Positions 35,797 through 46,742 of a stretch of DNA of 64,000 bases are shown piece by piece (positions within the stretch are counted from its first letter, which is position 1; every line of letters starts with the position of its first letter). Below the pieces are notes generated by a model. That model was not told where the DNA came from. It saw only the letters and a list, made by a program, of their open reading frames with translations, and searched no databases. The DNA comes from Planctomycetota bacterium (GTDB lineage Bacteria; Planctomycetota; UBA1135). Location of the stretch: positions 1-64,000 of the forward strand of contig JASMKM010000007.1 in assembly GCA_030749235.1 (NCBI GenBank), written 5' to 3'. The position numbers were made by a program, and so were the translations under genes.

Positions 35797-36015
35797 ATGG
35801 CACTCGAACCCGATACGCCCGACGTGCGCGCACTGGTCACAATTGGCCTCGTGAGCACCTTCGCAACCATCGCGATTTCCTATCTCGTCGTCGGCCTGAC
35901 GAACAGCGAACGCCTTGCTCTGCAAGAGAGTCGCGAGTCGTCGGTAGCTGTCGAAGAGGCGCCTGCTGTGAGCGATGACTCCATGCAAGCGGTCATCCAG
36001 AAGTACGCCAAGTAG
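35797..36015 (+). CDS. small single-helix membrane protein before the SCO gene
   Basis: The 72-residue product (MALEPDTPDVRALVT...) has one membrane segment, IGLVSTFATIAISYLVVGL, and a charged C-terminal tail. It sits 14 bp before the SCO gene, in the position where small uncharacterised proteins often occur in caa3 operons. I chose ATG 35797; the longer frame upstream adds 29 basic, Trp-rich residues with no support. Function is unknown; assembly or stabilisation of the oxidase is a contextual guess. Confidence 0.65.
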   Translation: MALEPDTPDVRALVTIGLVSTFATIAISYLVVGLTNSERLALQESRESSVAVEEAPAVSDDSMQAVIQKYAK

Positions 36016-36029
36016 CCGCATTCCTGACG

Positions 36030-36899
36030 ATGGCCATTACGCGTTTCGCATTCATGCACTGCACTGCCGTAGTGGCGGTGATGGTCATGGGTGGGGTGAA
36101 CGCGCAACAGTCGCACTTTGACGTCGAGCAGAGGGGGCAGAGTGCAGCTTATCAACCGGACTCGCTCGAAGGTGTTGGCATCGATGAGAAGCTAGAGGCG
36201 CAGGTGCCGGGCGACATGGTCTTCACCGATTCCGCTGGCAAGCGAGTCCGCCTAGGCGATCTCTTCGACGGCGAACGTCCGGTGATCCTCACGATGAATT
36301 ACGCCAGTTGCCCGCAGCTCTGCGGCCTGCAGTTGAACGGTTTCGTGAAGACGCTGGAGAACATGGAGGATTGGACCCCGGGCAATCAGTTCCGCGTGGT
36401 CACCATTAGCCTCGATCCCAACGAAACGGCCGAACGTTCGGCAGACTTCCGCAATGCATTACTGAGCAATTACGGGCGCCGCGAGCAAGTGCTAGGCGGT
36501 TGGTCCTTCCTACGCGGCAGTGAAGAGGACATCCGTCACCTCGCCGACGTCGTCGGCTTCCGTTACAACTTTGTCGAGGAGACCGGTCAGTACGCGCACA
36601 CTGCCGCGCTGATGCTGCTCGACCCGCAAGGGCGCGTTGCGCGCTACTTGTACGGCATCGATTTCAAGCCCAGCACGCTGCGGCTTTCCCTTTCCGAGAC
36701 GGCTGACTCCAAGTTCGTCTCAACCATCGACGCACTCATCCTGCGGTGTTTCATGTACGACGCGGCGTCGGGCTCCTTCGTCGCCGATGCATGGAACCTT
36801 ACACGGTACGTGTTGTCATTCTTGGCCCTGTTTTTCTTCGCGTTCCTGGCTTGGTTGTTCAGGCTCGAGCGCAAGACCCGTAAAGCAAAAGTGGCATGA
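36030..36899 (+). CDS. SCO1/SenC copper chaperone
   Basis: SCO proteins deliver copper to the CuA site of cytochrome oxidase. The 289-residue product has an N-terminal signal (MAITRFAFMHCTAVVAVMVM), the copper motif CPQLC after the thioredoxin-fold strand VILTMNYAS, and the distal His in QYAHTAALML. After the SCO domain there is an extra C-terminal membrane helix (YVLSFLALFFFAFLAWLF) with a basic tail, so the protein is anchored at its C-terminus. It overlaps the coxB start by 4 bp, and coxB contains the CuA ligands that it would metallate. Confidence 0.92.
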   Translation: MAITRFAFMHCTAVVAVMVMGGVNAQQSHFDVEQRGQSAAYQPDSLEGVGIDEKLEAQVPGDMVFTDSAGKRVRLGDLFDGERPVILTMNYASCPQLCGLQLNGFVKTLENMEDWTPGNQFRVVTISLDPNETAERSADFRNALLSNYGRREQVLGGWSFLRGSEEDIRHLADVVGFRYNFVEETGQYAHTAALMLLDPQGRVARYLYGIDFKPSTLRLSLSETADSKFVSTIDALILRCFMYDAASGSFVADAWNLTRYVLSFLALFFFAFLAWLFRLERKTRKAKVA

Positions 36900-37897
36900 A
36901 CCTCCTGAATCTGTTGGCACTGCCCCAGAGCGGAGCAGAGACATTCTGGTTTCCCAGCCAGGCTTCCACAGGCGCATCGCGCGTGGATGATCTGTTCTAC
37001 TTCATCTTTTACGTCTCGTTGTTTGCGTTCATCGCGATTGTCGTGGCGACCATCATCTTCTCACTGAAGTACAGCCGCTCGCGCGTGGGCATGGAGCCGG
37101 AAGACAGTCCGCATCACTCGACCAAGATCGAGATTGTGTGGTCGGTGATCCCAGCCTTGTTCATGGTTGCGATGTTCTGGTACGGCTTCAAGGATTTCGT
37201 GGACAGCAAGAACCCACCTGTCGACGCCTACCAGATTGAGGCGGTCAGCCAGAAGTGGAGTTGGACCTTCAATTATCCGAACGGTGCAATCACCACCGGT
37301 GGCAACCCTGCCATTGATGAAGGTGAAGGCCTGGTGATCCCGGTAAACAAGCCGGTTGTGGTTCGCTTGGAATCCACCGATGTGTTGCACTCCTTCTTTG
37401 TGCCGGCCTTCCGCGCCAAGATGGATGCGGTCCCTGGTCGTTACACCTATGTTTGGTTCGAAGCCAATGAGATTGGCGAGTTTCCGCTCTACTGCGCCGA
37501 ATACTGTGGCTCGAAGCACTCGCGGATGTTGGCCACAGTCAAAGTCGTGAGTCAGGAGGACTTCGACACTTGGGCCGCCGACGCTATCGACGACTCCGAC
37601 CTCAGCCCTGAGGAGCGCGGCAAGAAACTGTTCGCGGTCAAGGGTTGTATTGCCTGTCACTCCACTGCGGGCGTCGCGGGCATCGGCCCGGCGCTGGACG
37701 GTCTCTACGGCAAACAGGAAACCCTCGTGGATGGCACCAAGGTCGCCGTCGACGACAACTACATTCGTGAGTCCTTGCTTGATCCTCAAGCCAAGGTTGT
37801 GGAAGGCTACGCCAACGTGCCTATGACTTCCTTCGCGGGTCAACTCGACGATGACGAAATCAGTGCGATCATCGCTTACCTCAAGTCGCTGAACTAG
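36896..37897 (+). CDS. coxB: cytochrome c oxidase subunit II with cytochrome c domain (caa3 type)
   Basis: The 333-residue subunit has an N-terminal extension, two membrane helices, a CuA cupredoxin domain with [12 protein letters not shown] (Cys, Cys, His and Met ligands, with an earlier His in [15 protein letters not shown]) and a fused C-terminal cytochrome c domain with CIACH and the Met in VPMTSFAG. A cytochrome c domain on subunit II defines caa3-type oxidases, which take electrons directly from a membrane-bound donor, here presumably the alternative complex III. It overlaps the SCO stop by 4 bp. Confidence 0.96.
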   Translation: MNLLNLLALPQSGAETFWFPSQASTGASRVDDLFYFIFYVSLFAFIAIVVATIIFSLKYSRSRVGMEPEDSPHHSTKIEIVWSVIPALFMVAMFWYGFKDFVDSKNPPVDAYQIEAVSQKWSWTFNYPNGAITTGGNPAIDEGEGLVIPVNKPVVVRLESTDVLHSFFVPAFRAKMDAVPGRYTYVWFEANEIGEFPLYCAEYCGSKHSRMLATVKVVSQEDFDTWAADAIDDSDLSPEERGKKLFAVKGCIACHSTAGVAGIGPALDGLYGKQETLVDGTKVAVDDNYIRESLLDPQAKVVEGYANVPMTSFAGQLDDDEISAIIAYLKSLN

Positions 37898-37908
37898 GGA
37901 GTACTTTC

Positions 37909-39615
37909 ATGGCACCTTCCACAAACTCTCTCGACCGCACCCATTACCTGAACGCCACCAAGGGCTTCCGGTCATGGTTCATGACCATCGACCACAAGCG
38001 CCTCGGTCTCATGTACCTCTGGTCGGTAGTCGGCTGCTTCATCCTCGGTGGATTCTTTGCGATGAAGATCCGCTGGACGCTGACGCCGGGCGTCACGGAC
38101 TTCATGGCCCAGTCCGTTGAGCAAATGAATGCATACAACAATGCGTTCACCGTGCACGGCGCGGTGATGATCTTCCTGGTCATCATCCCATCTATACCCG
38201 CGGCCTTGGGCAACTTCGTATTGCCCATCATGCTGGGGGTGAAGGACGTGGCTTTCCCGAAACTGAATAGGCTGAGTTACCACCTTTGGTTGATCGGTGC
38301 GCTGCTGTTCGTAGCCACCCTATTCATCGGCAACCTGGACACCGGCTGGACTTTCTATCCACCGTACTCCACCGGCCATACTGACCCCTCGGTGATTACC
38401 GCGGTGCTCGGGGCTTTTGTGCTGGGCTTCAGCTCAATCTTCACCGGCCTGAACTTCATCGTGACCATCCACAAGATGCGTCCGCCGGGGATGACCTGGT
38501 TCAAGATGCCACTGTTCCTGTGGGCCATCTACGCAACCGCAATCATCCAGGTCCTGGCTACTCCTGTAATCGGCATCTCCTTGCTGCTGCTGCTGGTCGA
38601 GAAGACCATGAACATTGGCATCTTCACGCCAGCACTGGGTGGCGATCCGGTGTTCTTCCAGCACCTGTTCTGGTTCTACAGTCACCCTGCGGTGTACGTG
38701 ATGATTCTGCCAGGCATGGGCGTGATGTCCGAGCTGTTCGCCACCTTCGCCCGTAAGCCGATCTTCGGCTACAAGTCGATCGCCATGTCATCAATCGCGA
38801 TTGCGATCCTGTCCTTCATCGTCTGGGGTCACCACATGTTTGTCAGTGGCCAGTCCGAGACGATGTCGGTGATCTTCTCGGCCCTGACCTTCTCGGTTGC
38901 GGTGCCCTCAGCGATTAAGGTGTTCAACTGGATTGCCACGCTGTACAAGGGTTCGATTGCCTTCACCACTCCAATGTTGTATGGACTCTCCATCATTTGG
39001 CTATTTGGTATCGGCGGTTTGACCGGCATGTTCCACGCTACCTTGGGTACGTCGGTGCACCTACACGACACTTACTTCGTGGTGGCCCACTTCCACTTCG
39101 TGATGGTCGGTTCGGCGCTGTTCGGGTTCATCGGCGGAATTTTCTATTGGTGGCCAAAGATGTACGGTCGTATGGCGGAAGGTGCTCTCTCCAAGTGGGG
39201 TTGTCTGCTTTCCTTCGTCGGTTTCAACATGACCTTCCTGCCGCTGTTCCCGGCCGGTTCACAGGGCATGCCGCGACGCTACGCCGGATACACCGAAGCT
39301 GCCGGCTTCGACAGCTACAACATGTCGGCGACCATCGGCTCGATGGTCTTGGCCCTAGGCTTGTGCATTGCGCTTTACTCGCTGCTCCGCTCCTTTAAGC
39401 ATGGCGAGAAGGCTCCTGCGAATCCATGGGGTGGAGTCACCCTCGAATGGCAGTGCGAGTCGCCGCCACCGGAACACAACTTTGATATCGATCCTCCGAC
39501 GGTCGATAATCCTTACGACATGACCTTGGTCGAGTGGCGCGGACAGGAGGAAGGCTTCCTGCCGAAGAACCCACGCAGCGACGACAAGTGCATCGCCGAC
39601 ATCCAGCAAGCGTAG
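37909..39615 (+). CDS. coxA: cytochrome c oxidase subunit I
   Basis: This 568-residue heme-copper subunit has twelve membrane helices and the canonical residues: the low-spin heme His in [13 protein letters not shown], the CuB/Tyr segment [25 protein letters not shown] with two CuB His, and [13 protein letters not shown] with both heme-axial His. YSHPAVY with Tyr-Ser in place of the Glu of the D-channel marks it as an A2-type oxidase, as in caa3 enzymes. It catalyses O2 reduction with proton pumping. Confidence 0.97.
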   Translation: MAPSTNSLDRTHYLNATKGFRSWFMTIDHKRLGLMYLWSVVGCFILGGFFAMKIRWTLTPGVTDFMAQSVEQMNAYNNAFTVHGAVMIFLVIIPSIPAALGNFVLPIMLGVKDVAFPKLNRLSYHLWLIGALLFVATLFIGNLDTGWTFYPPYSTGHTDPSVITAVLGAFVLGFSSIFTGLNFIVTIHKMRPPGMTWFKMPLFLWAIYATAIIQVLATPVIGISLLLLLVEKTMNIGIFTPALGGDPVFFQHLFWFYSHPAVYVMILPGMGVMSELFATFARKPIFGYKSIAMSSIAIAILSFIVWGHHMFVSGQSETMSVIFSALTFSVAVPSAIKVFNWIATLYKGSIAFTTPMLYGLSIIWLFGIGGLTGMFHATLGTSVHLHDTYFVVAHFHFVMVGSALFGFIGGIFYWWPKMYGRMAEGALSKWGCLLSFVGFNMTFLPLFPAGSQGMPRRYAGYTEAAGFDSYNMSATIGSMVLALGLCIALYSLLRSFKHGEKAPANPWGGVTLEWQCESPPPEHNFDIDPPTVDNPYDMTLVEWRGQEEGFLPKNPRSDDKCIADIQQA

Positions 39616-39625
39616 GTAACGGAAC

Positions 39626-40396
39626 ATGAGTACTACTGCCAACGACCACGGACACGACCCGAACCGTCCCAAGCACCTCGCGCATCATTTCGAGACGCTC
39701 GGACAGCAGTTCGATTCCGGCAAGCTCGGTATCTGGGTCTTCCTGCTCACGGAAGTCCTTTTCTTCAGCGCACTGTTCGTCGCGTACACCATGTACCGCT
39801 CGAACTATCCCGAGGTCTTCCAGTACGCCTCTCAGTTTCTGGACACCAAGATGGGCGCGATCAATACGGTCGTGCTGCTGTTGAGCTCCTTCACCTTCGC
39901 GTGGGCGGTGCGGAATGCGATGCTCGGCGAGAAGAGAAAGCTCATGTTAAACCTCCTTGTCACCCTGGTGTGTGCGGGTGGCTTCATGGGGATTAAGTAT
40001 GTGGAATATAGCCATAAGTTCCACGACGGCACTTTGTGGGGCGGCAATGCGAGCACCATCTTCAAGGCCGACCCGGCAGAGATCCCGGCAGAGATCAAGG
40101 AAGTCTCAGAAGCCTGGAACAACCCTGAAGGCAAGTTCTCGGTGGCGGTTAGGGATCTCGATCCCGCTTTCCGCCAGAAGGTGGGCGTCTTCTTCGGCGT
40201 CTACTTCTGTCTGACCGGCCTGCACGGTATCCACGTCATGCTCGGCATGATTCTAATCATCTGGCTGATGATGCGAACCAAACGCGGGGACTTCGGCCCC
40301 ACAAACTTCAATGCGATCGACTTTGGTGCCCTTTACTGGCACTTAGTCGACCTCATCTGGATTTTCCTCTTCCCATTGCTTTACCTCATCACTTGA
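39626..40396 (+). CDS. coxC: cytochrome c oxidase subunit III
   Basis: The 256-residue subunit III has about five membrane helices: [19 protein letters not shown], then [38 protein letters not shown] and the family end [23 protein letters not shown] 60-residue hydrophilic segment between helices 3 and 4 (KFHDGTLWG...[11 protein letters not shown]) is unusually long. It starts 10 bp after coxA and is followed by coxD after 2 bp. Confidence 0.94.
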   Translation: MSTTANDHGHDPNRPKHLAHHFETLGQQFDSGKLGIWVFLLTEVLFFSALFVAYTMYRSNYPEVFQYASQFLDTKMGAINTVVLLLSSFTFAWAVRNAMLGEKRKLMLNLLVTLVCAGGFMGIKYVEYSHKFHDGTLWGGNASTIFKADPAEIPAEIKEVSEAWNNPEGKFSVAVRDLDPAFRQKVGVFFGVYFCLTGLHGIHVMLGMILIIWLMMRTKRGDFGPTNFNAIDFGALYWHLVDLIWIFLFPLLYLIT

Positions 40397-40398
40397 TT

Positions 40399-40752
40399 AT
40401 GTCCGACCACACACACGATTCTGGCGAAGAGCACATCGGTCACGTCCTGCCCCTGAGCCTGCTGGTGAAGGTATTCGGTGGCCTCGTGCTGCTGACGGCC
40501 CTTACGGTTTTCACCGGGACCATGAACCTCCATGGTTGGGACCTGCCGGTGGCCATGGTTATCGCCACCAGTAAGGCGAGCTTGGTCTGCCTTTTCTTCA
40601 TGCACTTGAAGTACGACAAGCCATTCAATGGCATGATCTTCTTGTTGTCGGTTCTGTTCGTCGGGCTGTTCCTGGCATTTGTGGGTTACGATGCCGGCCA
40701 ATACCAGGACGACATCAAGGCCTACACCATCGAGCACATCGGCGGCGAATGA
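40399..40752 (+). CDS. coxD: cytochrome c oxidase subunit IV (small, CoxD-like)
   Basis: The 117-residue product has three membrane helices (PLSLLVKVFGGLVLLTALTVF, LPVAMVIATSKASLVCLFFMHL, FNGMIFLLSVLFVGLFLAFVGY), matching the prokaryotic subunit IV family (COX4_pro/CtaF). ATG 40399 is preferred to a TTG two codons earlier. Its end overlaps the next gene (ATGA). It is thought to stabilise the oxidase. Confidence 0.88.
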   Translation: MSDHTHDSGEEHIGHVLPLSLLVKVFGGLVLLTALTVFTGTMNLHGWDLPVAMVIATSKASLVCLFFMHLKYDKPFNGMIFLLSVLFVGLFLAFVGYDAGQYQDDIKAYTIEHIGGE

Positions 40753-41639
40753 CACCCAAAGTGGCGGCGAGTAGCGGTTCCCAGGAGCCGCTGCCAGCAG
40801 GCACCTCCAGTATGGGCCTTTGGCTCTTGTTGGTCTCACTCGGGGTCTTGTTTATCGCCACAATCTTCTGCGGCTGGTATCTGCGCGATACCGGAGCAGC
40901 CGCGGAACACCCCCTCCCTGACCTGCCTAGCAGCCTGTGGTTGACCACCGCGCTGCTGGCAGGTCTCAGCTTTTGTGCCGGGCGCGCAGCGCGCCTGACC
41001 GATCCGCCAGGACAGGCTAAGTTCCTGCGCCTGTCGATGGTCTTCGCGGTGTTGTTCCTCGGCGGCCAGGTTCTCAGTTGGGTGCAGCTGATGGCGGCCG
41101 AGATCGGCGATGGCGTGCATCCGATGTACGCCTTCAACTTCTACCTGATGACCGTGTTGCATGCCGTCCATGTCATCGGTGGATTGGTCTACAACGCGCT
41201 GGCCTTGCTTGCGGTGAAGGTCGGCGGTGGAATGTTACGCAACCGCTCACGCAACAACGCCACTTACTGGCACTTCTTGGGGGCGGTGTGGATCGTAATT
41301 CTGCTCAACCTGATGGCAGTGCGTATCCCGGATCCGGAGGAGTCCTTCCTGGCGCCCTTGTCGCTGGGAGTGACTGGCCTGCTGTTGGCCGGCTTCCTTT
41401 ACTACCAACTGCGCATCATCGTGCTTCTGGTCAAGCGAGGCGAAAGAGCTTTTGCATTCTTCAGCGTGTTGCCGCCGGTCGCCTTCATGCACGCTTGGGC
41501 ACGCGGCGAGGAGATCGGCACCCAGAAGCTGGCACTGCATTGGGCGATCCTGCAGGGACTGCTGCTGATCGCGTTGATGTTCACCATCACGATCCACATC
41601 GGCCAGTTCGCGGACAGCTACGACGTCGGTGCTCCTTAA
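40749..41639 (+). CDS. second subunit III-like protein of the heme-copper oxidase family
   Basis: This 296-residue protein has the first five helices of a subunit III (MGLWLLLVSLGVLFIATIF, ALLAGLSFCAGRAA, FYLMTVLHAVHVIGGLVYN, NATYWHFLGAVWIVILLNLMAV), followed by about 100 extra residues with two or three more hydrophobic segments (LSLGVTGLLLAGFLYY, LALHWAILQGLLLIALMFTI). It is paralogous to coxC but with a C-terminal extension I do not recognise. It overlaps coxD by 4 bp. It might be an alternative subunit III or act in assembly. Confidence 0.75.
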   Translation: MTPKVAASSGSQEPLPAGTSSMGLWLLLVSLGVLFIATIFCGWYLRDTGAAAEHPLPDLPSSLWLTTALLAGLSFCAGRAARLTDPPGQAKFLRLSMVFAVLFLGGQVLSWVQLMAAEIGDGVHPMYAFNFYLMTVLHAVHVIGGLVYNALALLAVKVGGGMLRNRSRNNATYWHFLGAVWIVILLNLMAVRIPDPEESFLAPLSLGVTGLLLAGFLYYQLRIIVLLVKRGERAFAFFSVLPPVAFMHAWARGEEIGTQKLALHWAILQGLLLIALMFTITIHIGQFADSYDVGAP

Positions 41640-42237
41640 CGCGTTCGAGAAGCGCCTGGTCACGGGGTGCCTACGCAGAATCGTGCAGCGTCGTCTGGAT
41701 GCCACGCGTCTGCTGAAGTTAGGCGGCCCTGTCGACGGCGGCACCGTGCTGGAGATTGGCTGTGGCCGTGGTTTTGGAGTAGAGGCCGCGTTGGATATCT
41801 TCGGTGCCAAGCAGGTGCATGCCTTTGATGACGATCGCGAGATGGTCGGTTTGGCGCAACGCGAGTTGACCAAGCGCGGGTTGATGGGCGGAGCCTTTGC
41901 GCCTCGTATCTGGCATGGCAGTGTGCATCAGATCCAGGCACCCAGCGGCGAATACGACGCCGTCTTCGATTACCAGGTGCTGCATCATGTCACCGATTGG
42001 CGTGGCGCCCTGGAGGAAATCGCGCGGGTGATGAAGCCCGGCGCCACCCTCTATCTGGTCGAGAGCTTACGCGCTTTCGTGGAACATCCGCTGTGGGGGA
42101 GGTGGATGAATCACCCGACGGAGGATCGCTTCACCGACATCATGCTGCTCGAGGAGTTAAATCGCCAAGGCTTCACAGTGCAGGCGCAGCGTGGTTGGGG
42201 TAAGCAGTTGCTTTGGCTTGTGGCCAGCCGCAACTGA
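41629..42237 (+). CDS. class I SAM-dependent methyltransferase
   Basis: The 202-residue protein starts with GTG inside the end of the preceding gene (11-bp overlap). It has the Rossmann SAM-binding motif I VLEIGCGRGFGVEAAL, an acidic motif II VHAFDDDREMV, motif III YDAVFDYQVLHHVTDW and the post-motif LEEIARVMKPGATLYLVES. The substrate is unknown; the family is UbiE/small-molecule-like. Its position at the end of the oxidase operon is suggestive only. Confidence 0.85.
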   Translation: MLLNAFEKRLVTGCLRRIVQRRLDATRLLKLGGPVDGGTVLEIGCGRGFGVEAALDIFGAKQVHAFDDDREMVGLAQRELTKRGLMGGAFAPRIWHGSVHQIQAPSGEYDAVFDYQVLHHVTDWRGALEEIARVMKPGATLYLVESLRAFVEHPLWGRWMNHPTEDRFTDIMLLEELNRQGFTVQAQRGWGKQLLWLVASRN

Positions 42238-42340
42238 GGGGCACTTAGGCATAAGCGAACTATAGGTGCGGCGCATGCCCGGAAATCCAAAGCGCCCCGA
42301 GCCCCCAGACTTTGGGATCACTGCACGACGACGGCGAACC

Positions 42341-42347
42341 TATAATC
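42341..42347 (+). promoter_or_regulatory. putative -10 element (TATAATC) of idh
   Basis: A consensus TATAAT plus C lies 80 nt before the idh ATG in a 190-bp gap, so the transcript would carry a 70-80 nt leader. I find no matching -35. Confidence 0.5.
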
Positions 42348-42383
42348 TCGCGTCATTCCCTTCTCTGGCCGTGGTTAGCCGTC

Positions 42384-42407
42384 AACCTTGTCGGTGCGCC
42401 CAAGGTT
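42384..42407 (+). promoter_or_regulatory. 5' leader hairpin of idh
   Basis: A perfect 7-bp stem (AACCTTG / CAAGGTT) with a 10-nt loop ends 20 nt before the idh start codon, inside the predicted leader. It may affect translation or mRNA stability. Confidence 0.4.
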
Positions 42408-42409
42408 AG

Positions 42410-44674
<2,265 letters not shown>

Positions 44675-44691
44675 GCCTACGCTTGATTAGG

Positions 44692-44715
44692 GAAGGCATC
44701 CCATTGGCAGCCTTC
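44692..44715. terminator. hairpin between idh and the convergent radical SAM gene
   Basis: GAAGGC/GCCTTC, a 6-bp stem with a 12-nt loop, lies in the 63-bp gap between convergent genes. No T-run follows in either direction. Confidence 0.35.
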
Positions 44716-44737
44716 TAGGTTCCGCAGCAATCCAGAC

Positions 44738-45616
44738 TCACAGCGCTCGAAGCCATTCCGGCTTGAAGCGGGCGTTGGCAGGATCGTGCAGCACCTGGTC
44801 CAGCGCACTGACCATCGCGGCCTTGTCCTTCGGCAAGGTGCCGGCGACCGACAGGTAGTTGCTGGCGTGGTTCGAACGGAAGATCGACGACTTCAACTCG
44901 GTATTGGCCAGGAACTCGCGCAACTCAGCAGCCAACTCGATGGGAGACAAGGTCTCGAACTCGCCACGTTGATCGCGATCCCACAACGGCGTGCCTTCGA
45001 CCGGCGTGACCACCAGGGTGGAGACGAACTTCGGTTGGATTGCGTTCACCACTTGTGCCGAATCGATCGCATGTTCGCGACTCAATGCACGCTGGCCCAT
45101 GCCTAGCAGGATCATCGTGCTCAGCTTCACGCCGGCATCATGCGCCTTCAGGGCCACGCGGATCATCTCTTTGGCATCTACGCCTTTATCGATATCGACC
45201 AATACCTGGTCGTTGCCGGATTCGATGCCCAGGTAATACTGCGTCAACTTCTTCGATCGCAGCATTTCCATCTCCTCGACTGAGCGCACGGCCAGGGACT
45301 GCGGCGACGAATAGCAGGTGACGCGCTTCACGTCGGGCCAGGTGGCGTTGATCAAATCGAGCAATTCCGCCAGAAAACTAGCCTTGGCCATATGCGCGTC
45401 GCCGTCGGCCAGGAAAACCTTGCGAGGTGCCGGAAAATTGTGCGCATACCACTCGATTTCCTTTTGCAACTCGGTAATTTTCCTTACCTGAAAGGCTTTA
45501 TCACGGTACATGGCGCAGAAGCTGCAGCGGTTCCAGCTGCAGCCCAAAGTGGCCTGTAGGATGAGACTATTGGCTTCCGACGGCGGTCGAAATACCTGAC
45601 CTTGGTAAGTGATCAT
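44738..45616 (-). CDS. radical SAM protein (COG1032-like, CX4CX2C)
   Basis: The 292-residue protein starts MITYQGQVFRPPSEANS. It binds a 4Fe-4S cluster through GCSWNRCSFCAMYRDK, a C-x4-C-x2-C variant characteristic of a COG1032 subfamily, not the usual C-x3-C-x2-C. Other motifs are VFLADGDAHM and LGIESGNDQVLVDIDKG. The reaction is unknown. The reading frame stays open upstream of 45616 into the divergent tyrA gene, but that part is low-complexity antisense and not credible. It is divergent from tyrA with only 43 bp between starts. Confidence 0.85.
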   Translation of the reverse strand: MITYQGQVFRPPSEANSLILQATLGCSWNRCSFCAMYRDKAFQVRKITELQKEIEWYAHNFPAPRKVFLADGDAHMAKASFLAELLDLINATWPDVKRVTCYSSPQSLAVRSVEEMEMLRSKKLTQYYLGIESGNDQVLVDIDKGVDAKEMIRVALKAHDAGVKLSTMILLGMGQRALSREHAIDSAQVVNAIQPKFVSTLVVTPVEGTPLWDRDQRGEFETLSPIELAAELREFLANTELKSSIFRSNHASNYLSVAGTLPKDKAAMVSALDQVLHDPANARFKPEWLRAL

Positions 45617-45659
45617 CGATGGGGTGTAGAAGGGGCAAGGAATTGCCGATGGAAGAGAG

Positions 45660-46742
45660 ATGATAACGACGGCTGCAATCCTCGGTTTCGGGCGCTTTGG
45701 TGCTGCCCTAGCGGAACGTTTGCGCGAAGCCGGCGTGAACGTGCGGGCTTTCGATCCAGCCGTTACGCCACCAGAGGACTTCGCCGCACCATCCGCCTGC
45801 GATGCCGTGCGCGATGTCGAGCTTGTAATCCTGGCGGTCCCGGTTTCGGCCCTCCATGACGTGCTCGATGAGATTCGTAGCAGCCTTATTCCGGGCCAGA
45901 TTGTGATTGACGTGGCGTCGGTTAAGTCAGGCCCCAGCGCAATCCTAGAAAGCACGCTCGGTACCGATATCCCGTGGGTGGCTACGCACCCGCTGTTTGG
46001 CCCAATCAGCCTAGCCCGCGGTGAACGTCCGGTGCAGGTGGTGGTGTGCCCGAACCTGCAGCACCCCAATGCCGTCGAGACCATCAATGAGTTCTTCTGG
46101 GAGGCTGGTTTCGATCCAGTCAGTCTCGACCCCGAGGAACACGACCGCGAGATGGCGGCCACTCACGCATTGGCTTTCTTCATCGCCAAGGGATTCCTGG
46201 ATGCGGATATCCAACTGCAATCGGAATACGCCCCGCCGTCCGTTTGGGGCATGCGCCGCATGTTGGAATCGGTGCGTGCCGATGCCGGTCAACTCTACGC
46301 GACACTGCAGCTGGACAACCCCTACTCCGCACAGGCACGTCGGCGCCTGCTCAATGCGCTGACCCAGGCCGACCACATCTTGCGCAGTGCCGCATCCACG
46401 ACGCGATCCAGCGGTGCGGATTCCTCGCTCAACATTCCTGCCGCACCGTCGGAGTTGAGTTCGCCGTTGCTCGACAAGGCTCGCGATGGCATCGACGAAA
46501 TCGATCGCGAGTTGGTGGCCTTGCTTGCACGTCGCGCACAACTGTCTAGGCGCGCAGGTCGTGTCAAGGCCGAGATTGGTCACGGCGTACGTGACCCTCA
46601 GCGCGAGGCTTCCTTGCTGGAAGAGCGCCGCGCAATGGCCCAGAAGCTGGGACTCGACGCCGATGCGGTCGAGGAAGTCTTCCAGTCGATTCTGTGCCTA
46701 TCCCGCGATTCCCAAAGTAAGGACCTCAAGAGAATCCCATGA
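45660..46742 (+). CDS. tyrA: prephenate dehydrogenase-chorismate mutase fusion (dehydrogenase first)
   Basis: Residues 1-260 are a prephenate/arogenate dehydrogenase: Rossmann ILGFGRFGAALAERL, DVASVKSGPSAIL, THPLFGPISLARGE and a helical dimerisation part. Residues 275-350 form an AroQ-type chorismate mutase (DEIDRELVALLARRAQLSRRAGRVK, then RDPQREASLLEERRA). In E. coli TyrA the mutase precedes the dehydrogenase; here the order is reversed. The linker is Ser/Ala-rich. Chorismate would be turned to prephenate and on to 4-hydroxyphenylpyruvate for tyrosine. It overlaps the DAHP synthase gene by 4 bp (ATGA), linking entry and branch steps of aromatic synthesis. Confidence 0.88.
   Translation: MITTAAILGFGRFGAALAERLREAGVNVRAFDPAVTPPEDFAAPSACDAVRDVELVILAVPVSALHDVLDEIRSSLIPGQIVIDVASVKSGPSAILESTLGTDIPWVATHPLFGPISLARGERPVQVVVCPNLQHPNAVETINEFFWEAGFDPVSLDPEEHDREMAATHALAFFIAKGFLDADIQLQSEYAPPSVWGMRRMLESVRADAGQLYATLQLDNPYSAQARRRLLNALTQADHILRSAASTTRSSGADSSLNIPAAPSELSSPLLDKARDGIDEIDRELVALLARRAQLSRRAGRVKAEIGHGVRDPQREASLLEERRAMAQKLGLDADAVEEVFQSILCLSRDSQSKDLKRIP

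Noticed and set aside
35468-35854. 128-codon plus-strand frame in the act-cox gap
   Set aside because: Composition rich in Arg, Trp, Gly and Cys without pattern; it overlaps the better-supported small membrane protein frame and has no homologous feel.
45617-46162. N-terminal extension of the radical SAM protein on the minus strand
   Set aside because: The frame is open but lies entirely antisense to tyrA and encodes Ser/Arg-rich low-complexity sequence; the family starts at the ATG at 45616.
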